Shown here piece after piece: positions 1 to 5,144 of a stretch of 7,618 nt of DNA. This DNA comes from Actinomycetota bacterium (GTDB lineage: Bacteria; Actinomycetota; CADDZG01; WHSQ01), in the NCBI GenBank assembly GCA_019348445.1, contig JAHWJK010000081.1, positions 1 to 7,618 on the forward strand, written 5' to 3'. The notes below the pieces were generated by a model. The model saw only the letters and a list, made by a program, of their open reading frames with translations. It was not told the origin of the DNA and made no database searches. A program made the translations under genes and the position numbers. Numbering within the stretch: position 1 is the stretch's first letter; each line of letters starts with the position of its first letter.

Positions 1-318
1 TACGACCTGGTGACAGAGGCACGACCGGAGGAGAGCACCGTCGGCATCATCCTGGCGGCCGTCTCGCTCATCGTCATGCCGTGGCTCGCGCTGCGAAAGC
101 GTGCGATGGCAAAAGTGATCGACAGCCGCGCGCTGGATGCCGATTCGCACCAGACGTCGCTGTGCACGTTGATATCGGGTGTGTTGTTGGTGGGACTCGT
201 TGCGAATGCGTGGTTGGGGTGGTGGTGGGCCGATCCGGTGGCGGCACTCGGTATCGCGGCTCTTGCCGCCATGGAGGGACGAGAACTACTCACGACCGAA
301 CGCTTCTGTGCGTGTTGA
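1..318 (+). CDS. Cation diffusion facilitator (CDF)-like transporter, C-terminal fragment
   Basis: This is the 3' end of a gene that starts before the window; frame 1 is open from base 1 to the TGA at 316-318, about 105 residues. A hydrophobic helix (SLIVMPWLAL) is followed by a charged KRAMAKVIDSRAL linker, a DADSHQTSLCTLIS segment, a second helix, and the WWWADPVAALGIAAL helix with an EGRELL end. The DA..HQT..C..LS, GWWWADPVAAL and EGRE signatures are those of short bacterial CDF cation transporters, which move divalent metals such as Zn or Co out of the cytoplasm by proton exchange. The chain ends right after the last membrane helix with a Cys-rich FCAC tail and has no cytoplasmic CDF dimerisation domain, as in the short subfamily. 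The metal specificity cannot be read. A 91-base gap separates it from the next gene, so it is probably not part of the phosphatase block. Confidence 0.85.
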   Translation, partial: YDLVTEARPEESTVGIILAAVSLIVMPWLALRKRAMAKVIDSRALDADSHQTSLCTLISGVLLVGLVANAWLGWWWADPVAALGIAALAAMEGRELLTTERFCAC

Positions 319-338
319 GTTGTCGACGCGCTGCGGTG

Positions 339-367
339 TTACGAAGGCGACTACTCGACGTTAACCT
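339..367 (+). promoter_or_regulatory. Possible sigma70-type promoter for the phosphatase/MFS block
   Basis: The 91-base gap after the CDF gene contains TTACGA (339-344) and TAACCT (362-367) separated by 17 bases, a weak match to -35 and -10 elements. The -10 lies inside GTTAACCTGCC (360-370), which matches 9 of 11 bases of the GTTAGCATGCC motif found before both downstream membrane-protein genes. A transcript from here would have a leader of about 35 bases carrying the Shine-Dalgarno at 400-406. I saw no convincing terminator hairpin in this gap. Confidence 0.35.
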
Positions 368-399
368 GCCCTCGTCGTAGCCATCGCGGCGCAACCTGT

Positions 400-406
400 G
401 GGAGGG
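400..406 (+). promoter_or_regulatory. Ribosome binding site deciding a TTG start
   Basis: GGGAGGG at 400-406 is the only strong Shine-Dalgarno in this gap. It lies just upstream of the TTG at 410, while the alternative in-frame GTG at 398 overlaps it and has no such sequence before it. This favours TTG 410 as the start of the first phosphatase. Confidence 0.6.
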
Positions 407-409
407 ATC

Positions 410-2164
410 TTGGTCAAGCGCGTCCTCATCATCGCGATCGTCGCCGCGGTGATCGCGGCCGGCGCCGCGTATCTGCTACGCCCTGAGACCGGCGTTCCCG
501 AAGCCGCTCCGACGGAAAGAGAGATGGCGGCGTCCATCGGAACCGATGTGATGCGGCATCTCCACCGCGGTCACGTCCCGGGTCGTTCCGGCGAGATCAT
601 GCTCGTCCCGAAACCGCACCACTTCATCATCGGCGACTGGGACCTGACGACCCTCGGCAGCGATACGCCGACACTCTCGACATCCCATCCCAACCCGTGG
701 GCGTATCTCGCCCGGGTGCCGATCATCCTCTACGGCGACACCGTGCCGCGCGGACGCACGATCGAGGAATCGGTCGACATCACCCAATTGGCCCCCACGT
801 ACGCCCGCATGGTGGGTTTCGCGCTGGACGGCACGAGCGCGCCGCTGCCGGGGTTCGATCAGCTCGACCCGACCCCACCGAAAGCGATCGTGACCGTGGT
901 CATCGACGGAGGCGGGTGGAACGCGCTCCAGGAACACCCCGACTCGTGGCCCAACATGGCGCGGCTGATGAGAGAGGGAACGACGTTCACGAACGCAACG
1001 ATCGGCTCGGCTCCATCTGTCACCGGCGCGCTGCATGCGAACTTCGGCACCGGCACCTACCCCGTCACGCACAGGATCCCCGGAAACCAGATGCGGGGGC
1101 CGGATGGCAAGAACCACGACACGTGGCAGCGGAACGCGGACCCGAGCTTCCTGGAGGCCCCGACGCTCGCCGACCTGTGGGATGTGGCGAATGGGAACGA
1201 GGCCGTCATAGCGACCGTGTCGTACGAGGGATGGCACCTGGGGATGATCGGTCACGGCGCGGCTTTCCCGAAAGGCGACAAGGACATCGCGGTGCTGTGG
1301 GAGCTGGACGAGGACGCATGGTGGATCAACGAAAACTTCTATTCGTTGCCGGCGTATCTACAGGAGACCGACATCTCGCAACTCGAGGCATACGAGGAAC
1401 AGCTCGATCGCCGCGATCACGTCGAGGACGGAACGTGGTTCGGCCACACGATCGAAGAGATCCAAGAGGTCAACAACCAAGGGAAAGCGGTGGTGCGCCC
1501 CGGCGTCCCCTCGTTCGTCCGTTTCACCGGCGACGCGGTCGTAGAGATCCTGCGGCGCGAGCCGTTCGGCGCCGATGGGATCACGGATTTTTACTGGATC
1601 GAGATGAAGATGCCCGATTACGCGGGGCACGCGTGGAACGTGACAAATCCCGAGCAAGCGGACGTCATCGCCGAGACCGACGCTCAGATCGGGCGACTCG
1701 TGAGCGAACTCGACAACAAGCTTGGGGAGGGTAGATACGTATTCGCCGTCAGCGCCGACCACGGCCAACAACCGCTACCCGACCTCCTTGGCGGGTGGCG
1801 GATCAACTCGAACGAGATCGAGCGCGATGTCGAATCCCGCTTCGGAACCATCGTCGAGAAAGTGACCCCTAGCGACATCTACTTCGACGTCGACGTCATG
1901 GAACGTGAAGGCGTGCGCCTCGCGGACGTCGCGCGCTGGTTGGGTACGTACACGATCGGCGAAAACATCCGCGACGGTGCGCCGGGTGCAGAGAACGTCC
2001 CGGACGCGCGGAGGGACGACAAGATTTTCGCCGGCGTGTTCTCCACCGAGTTCCTCGCCAACCTCAGCGACCAGCAGATCGATTCGTTCGGGCGCGGCGA
2101 CTATCCGCAGGGTGACTTGACGTCTCCGCCACAAGAAACGGGAGGCATTCAAGCCATCCCGTAG
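410..2164 (+). CDS. Membrane-anchored alkaline phosphatase superfamily phosphoesterase, circularly permuted (copy 1)
   Basis: A 584-residue protein from TTG 410 (GTG 398 would add four residues). Residues 4-23 form a hydrophobic signal anchor after VKR, so the enzyme should face outward. Superfamily residues in order: His93 in TSHPNPW, VPIILYG (103-109), ITQLAPT (near 124-130), metal Asp166 in VVIDGGGW, nucleophile Thr205 in APSVT, Asn226, Asp403/His407 in PDYAGH, and Asp450/His451 in SADHGQQ. In type I phosphodiesterases/nucleotide pyrophosphatases and PafA-type phosphatases the His93 segment comes last; here it comes first, and no His follows His451. RSGEI (59-63) begins the part that canonically follows the DIYFDVD (489-495) to STEFLANL (545-552) region, where this chain ends. 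A polar Gly/Pro-rich tail follows. It should hydrolyse a phosphate mono- or diester with two metal ions, probably Zn; the substrate is unknown. The MFS gene follows after 12 bases. Superfamily is secure; permutation is inferred from motif order. Confidence 0.9.
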   Translation: MVKRVLIIAIVAAVIAAGAAYLLRPETGVPEAAPTEREMAASIGTDVMRHLHRGHVPGRSGEIMLVPKPHHFIIGDWDLTTLGSDTPTLSTSHPNPWAYLARVPIILYGDTVPRGRTIEESVDITQLAPTYARMVGFALDGTSAPLPGFDQLDPTPPKAIVTVVIDGGGWNALQEHPDSWPNMARLMREGTTFTNATIGSAPSVTGALHANFGTGTYPVTHRIPGNQMRGPDGKNHDTWQRNADPSFLEAPTLADLWDVANGNEAVIATVSYEGWHLGMIGHGAAFPKGDKDIAVLWELDEDAWWINENFYSLPAYLQETDISQLEAYEEQLDRRDHVEDGTWFGHTIEEIQEVNNQGKAVVRPGVPSFVRFTGDAVVEILRREPFGADGITDFYWIEMKMPDYAGHAWNVTNPEQADVIAETDAQIGRLVSELDNKLGEGRYVFAVSADHGQQPLPDLLGGWRINSNEIERDVESRFGTIVEKVTPSDIYFDVDVMEREGVRLADVARWLGTYTIGENIRDGAPGAENVPDARRDDKIFAGVFSTEFLANLSDQQIDSFGRGDYPQGDLTSPPQETGGIQAIP

Positions 2165-2176
2165 GGTGACGCCTCG

Positions 2177-3457
2177 ATGGGCATGTTGAAGCGCGGCCTC
2201 GCGCTCATCTCCAACAACAGGGACTTCGGCCTTCTGATGGCTGCACAGTTCGCCGCGCAGGCGGGTGACGGCATGGTGCAGACTGCTCTTGGCAAGTTCA
2301 TCGTGTTCGGAGGCCAGAAGGGGTTCGATCCCGAAGCGGCGCGCTCGCCCGACGAGGTCCTACGGATCGCGCTGTACATCTTCGTCCCCTACGCGCTCAT
2401 CAGCCCGTTCCTCGGCGTCGTCATCGACCGGTGGGATCGACGCCGACTGTTGTTCGTTGCGAATGGCTTGCGCGGCGTCGTCGTTGTGTTGATCGGACTG
2501 GCCGGCATAAATGCCATTCCGGACTTCGCGTTGTTTCTTGCGTTCGTGCTCACGCTGGCCTCGACGCGTGTCGTCCTGGCGACTAAGGCCGCCGCGCTTC
2601 CCGCGACACTCGGTGATGCCAACCTGACCGAAGCGAACGCGGTGTCACAGCTCGGCGGAGCGATGTTCCAGATAGGCGGTGCCGTCGTCGCGATCGGTGC
2701 ATCGCTGTTCCTCACCGCGAGGTGGGTCGCGCTGATCGGTGCGCTCGTCTACATCGCCGGCGCGCTCGTCGCGCTGCGCATCGACAAGGCTTCGGAGCAC
2801 GCGATCGGAACAGGTTTCCTGCGCGAGGCAAGGCGGGTCATGGGCAACATCATCGCCGGCCTCAAAGAGGTTGCACGGTCACCGAAGGCGGCTTCTTCGA
2901 TCACGACCTACTTCTGGTTGCGCCTTTTATGGAGTTTCACGTTGACGGGGATCGCGTTCGTCAGCCTGGAATTGCTGGAGGGGGCCGAGACGACGCGTTT
3001 GATCCTCACCGGCGGCGGCGGCGCCGTCGGCGCGGGACTCGGATTCCTCCTCGCGGGTTGGTTGACCGACCGCGTCCGGACGACGGCGATGCTCGTCGTC
3101 GCCTCGTCCGTCTTGGCCGGGGTCGCGGTAGCCGCTCTCGGCGGTCTCGAACTGAAGCCTGCGATCGTGGCCCTTACGTTCTGTCTGGGCCTCGGGTTCT
3201 TCCTCGGCAAGATCTCGCTCGACACCATGGTGCAGGAATCTCTGGGGGATGACTTCCGGGGCCGAGCGTTCTCGCTGTATGACATCGCCTACAACGTCGC
3301 GTGGGTCGTTGCCGCGGCCGCGATGAAACTGTGGTGGACGCCGTTGGAGGGAACGCTCATCTCACTCGGCGGCGTCGTCTTCCTCGTTGGGATCGCAGGC
3401 CTGGCGCTGTGGTTCCGGCGAGCCGGCCTTCTCACCCCCCGAACCGCGACCGAGTGA
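2177..3457 (+). CDS. Major facilitator superfamily transporter, DHA3/MFS_3-like
   Basis: A 426-residue polytopic inner-membrane protein with about 12 hydrophobic segments, a normal MFS length. The MFS motif A is clear in the loop between helices 2 and 3 (GVVIDRWDRRR, 80-90), with a degenerate second copy at GWLTDRVRT (294-302). The VQESLGDDFRGRAFSLYD region (352-369) resembles the Q..(x)..RGR signature of the DHA3/MFS_3 group, which includes macrolide efflux pumps and the lysophospholipid flippase LplT. The first outward loop is long (about 44-63). ATG 2177 is chosen for GGTGA at 2165-2169, seven bases upstream, immediately after the previous gene's stop. It lies between two paralogous extracytoplasmic phosphatases and its stop overlaps the start of the second, so the three are very likely co-transcribed. 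This suggests, without proving, that it exports or flips the phosphatase substrate or takes up the product. Drug efflux is the main alternative. Confidence 0.93.
   Translation: MGMLKRGLALISNNRDFGLLMAAQFAAQAGDGMVQTALGKFIVFGGQKGFDPEAARSPDEVLRIALYIFVPYALISPFLGVVIDRWDRRRLLFVANGLRGVVVVLIGLAGINAIPDFALFLAFVLTLASTRVVLATKAAALPATLGDANLTEANAVSQLGGAMFQIGGAVVAIGASLFLTARWVALIGALVYIAGALVALRIDKASEHAIGTGFLREARRVMGNIIAGLKEVARSPKAASSITTYFWLRLLWSFTLTGIAFVSLELLEGAETTRLILTGGGGAVGAGLGFLLAGWLTDRVRTTAMLVVASSVLAGVAVAALGGLELKPAIVALTFCLGLGFFLGKISLDTMVQESLGDDFRGRAFSLYDIAYNVAWVVAAAAMKLWWTPLEGTLISLGGVVFLVGIAGLALWFRRAGLLTPRTATE
3454..3457 (+). other. GTGA stop/start overlap (translational coupling)
   Basis: The last bases of the transporter gene, GTGA, contain its TGA stop (3455-3457) and, in another frame, the GTG start (3454-3456) of the second phosphatase. 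No Shine-Dalgarno precedes this GTG, so translation probably depends on ribosomes terminating on the transporter gene. The reading frame stays open upstream to about 3301, but that part lies within the transporter and encodes an Arg/Pro-rich, non-membrane sequence. Starting at 3454 places a basic segment right before a good hydrophobic anchor. Confidence 0.7.
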
Positions 3458-5103
3458 CGCGTCCCAACCTGACGCAGAGCAGGTCGCTGGTCGTGATCGC
3501 TTTCGCGCTCGCAGTGATAGTCGTCGCCAGCTCGCTGCTCGGTCTCTTCGACGACGCCGAACCCGTTCCGTCGTTCAAGGCCCAGGCGTGCTCGCTGCCC
3601 GACGCGTGGCTCGAACGGATCCAGCGCGGTTATTTCGAACACCACAGTGGCCAGGTCTCGATCCTTCCGCGCACCCCCGCGTACATGGCTTCGGGCGCCG
3701 GAGGGTGGAGTCATTCGGGACCGTGGCCGTACCTGGTCGACATCCCGTTGGTGTTCTACGGACCGGGGCTGATCTCGGGCTTGGGAGACGTGGAAACGCC
3801 CGCGACGCTTGCCGATGTAGCACCGACACTGATGACTCTGCTCCACGGCTTCTATCGGACCGAAGGAGACGCGCTCGCAGAGGTTGCCGAGTTCACGGGC
3901 CGTTCTCTCAAGCAGGACATTCCGAAGCTCGTCGTCGTCGTGGTGCTCGACGGCGGAGGATGGAACGTCCTCAACCAGTGGCCGGACGACTGGCCGAACC
4001 TCGCTCGTCTGATGCGCGACGGCGTCAGTTTCACGAACGCAACCGTCGGTTCGTCCCCGTCGGTCACACCGGCGGTGCATACGACATTGGGCACCGGCGA
4101 GTTCCCGCGTACACACGGCATCACGGGTATCCCGGTGCGAGACGAGGAGGGTACGGTCGTCGACTCGTTCCTGAAGGGTGAGTCGTCTCGGTTGATCCAG
4201 GTCGCGACGCTCGCGGAACGCTGGGACGCACAGAATCGCCAGAAAGCGAAGATCGCGATGGTCGGCTACGAGCCGTGGCACCTCGGGATGATCGGTAAGG
4301 GGGCCGAAACGCCGGGCGCAGACAAGGACGATGCGGTGTGGCTCGACGTCGAAACGAACGAATGGATCACGAATCCGGCTCATTACCGTCTGCCGCCTTC
4401 GATCGCGGCGACGGGCGGACTCGATGACTACGTACGCGAGTTGGACGCAGCCGACGGCGACCTAGACGGTGAGTGGCTCGGCAACGACATGCTCGACCAA
4501 CGCGACCGTGCCGAGGAGACGCCGGCCTTCATCCAGTACCACACGGACGCGATGCTGAACATGATCGAAGCCGAAGGCTACGGAGACGATGCGATCACCG
4601 ATTTCGTCTTCACGAACTACAAGCAGATAGATCGCCTCGGCCACTACTTCAATATGACTTCCGAAGAGGTGCGTGGTGCGTTGGTCGAAACGGATCGTCA
4701 GCTTGGTGTCATCGAGCGGTTCCTCGACGAGGAGGTAGGGCGAGGTCGATACGCGCTCGTGGTCACGGCCGATCACGGACAGCAACCTGATGCCGCCGAT
4801 ATCGGGGGCTTCGGGATCGACCCGCGCGAGGTCGAGGCAGACCTCGATGAAGAGTTCGGTCCGATCACGCGTGCGGTGTGGCCGACCGAGGTCTTCCTGC
4901 TGGAAGACGAGATGGCCGAGAGGGACGTGACGGTAGAGGAAGTGGCGCAGTTCCTTGGCCGTTACCGTCTCGCCGACAACACCCAGCGGCCGGACATGGT
5001 CGTAGGCGGCGCAGGTGAGTTGGATCCCGGAACGAGGTTGTTCGATATGGCCATACCCGCGCGGATGCTGCCGTCGCTACGCTGCGTCGGCGACGGCCCG
5101 TAG
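3454..5103 (+). CDS. Membrane-anchored alkaline phosphatase superfamily phosphoesterase, circularly permuted (copy 2)
   Basis: A 549-residue paralogue of the first phosphatase. Residues 11-31 form a signal anchor after a short basic N-terminus. Superfamily residues in order: HSGQV (64-68), His87 in WSHSGPW, IPLVFYG (97-103), DVAPT (121-125), metal Asp166 in VVLDGGGW, nucleophile Thr205 in SPSVT, HGI (221-223), Asp393/His397 in IDRLGH, and Asp440/His441 in TADHGQQ. As in copy 1, the third-His module is N-terminal, no His follows His441, and the chain ends after WPTEVFLLEDE (476-486) and AIPARMLPSL (533-542). Residues 158-229 align without gaps to copy 1 with 44 of 72 identical, and Asp166 and Thr205 have the same numbers in both. 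Copy 2 has Ile226 where copy 1 has Asn226. Its only cysteines, Cys46 and Cys544, flank the two termini. An outward-facing metal phosphoesterase is expected; substrate unknown. The start is the GTG overlapping the MFS stop. Confidence 0.9.
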   Translation: MTRPNLTQSRSLVVIAFALAVIVVASSLLGLFDDAEPVPSFKAQACSLPDAWLERIQRGYFEHHSGQVSILPRTPAYMASGAGGWSHSGPWPYLVDIPLVFYGPGLISGLGDVETPATLADVAPTLMTLLHGFYRTEGDALAEVAEFTGRSLKQDIPKLVVVVVLDGGGWNVLNQWPDDWPNLARLMRDGVSFTNATVGSSPSVTPAVHTTLGTGEFPRTHGITGIPVRDEEGTVVDSFLKGESSRLIQVATLAERWDAQNRQKAKIAMVGYEPWHLGMIGKGAETPGADKDDAVWLDVETNEWITNPAHYRLPPSIAATGGLDDYVRELDAADGDLDGEWLGNDMLDQRDRAEETPAFIQYHTDAMLNMIEAEGYGDDAITDFVFTNYKQIDRLGHYFNMTSEEVRGALVETDRQLGVIERFLDEEVGRGRYALVVTADHGQQPDAADIGGFGIDPREVEADLDEEFGPITRAVWPTEVFLLEDEMAERDVTVEEVAQFLGRYRLADNTQRPDMVVGGAGELDPGTRLFDMAIPARMLPSLRCVGDGP

Positions 5104-5113
5104 CGGGCTCGCG

Positions 5114-5144
5114 CAGTTAGCATGCCGCACCGATGGCGACCGAG
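5114..5144 (+). repeat. Leader repeat, copy A
   Basis: The 31 bases from CAGTTAGCATGCCG to the fourth codon of the following gene match the 32 bases at 7172-7203, apart from a single inserted C in the second copy. Each copy sits just after the TAG stop of the preceding gene. The leader is more conserved than the coding sequence beyond the fourth codon, which suggests a shared signal or a recent duplication tract. Confidence 0.85.
5118..5123 (+). promoter_or_regulatory. Candidate leaderless promoter -10 box (TAGCAT)
   Basis: TAGCAT fits the TANNNT -10 typical of actinobacterial leaderless genes. It ends nine bases before ATG 5133, there is no Shine-Dalgarno in the 29-base gap after the phosphatase stop, and no recognisable -35. 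The same box precedes the paralogous gene at 7192. A start site within about three bases of the ATG is expected if this is correct. Confidence 0.45.

Noticed and set aside
319..409. Rho-independent terminator after the CDF gene
   Set aside because: No stable GC stem followed by a T run is visible in the gap.
1004..1030. Sulfatase assignment for the phosphatases
   Set aside because: Sulfatases need a Cys/Ser-x-Pro-x-Arg formylglycine site. Here the nucleophile region is PSVT with Thr, as in phosphodiesterases and PafA-type phosphatases, and there is no matching Arg.
697..1734. 345-codon plus-strand frame overlapping the first phosphatase
   Set aside because: The translation is Arg/Gly-rich and low in hydrophobic residues, and the phosphatase motifs lie in the other frame across the whole stretch.
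3301..3453. In-frame N-terminal extension of the second phosphatase into the transporter gene
   Set aside because: The extension is Arg/Pro-rich, lies within clearly coding transporter sequence, and would bury the signal anchor. GTG 3454 gives a normal anchor and a typical overlap.
3574..3591. Lipoprotein lipobox at Cys46 of the second phosphatase
   Set aside because: The residues before Cys46 (AQA) do not fit the lipobox, and the hydrophobic segment ends about 15 residues earlier.
3289..4383. Long open frame on the minus strand (364 codons)
   Set aside because: It is antisense to the second phosphatase, rich in Arg, His and Asp with no domain pattern, and typical of the shadow frames of GC-rich genes. 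The same applies to minus-strand frames at 476-1255 and 6477-7352.
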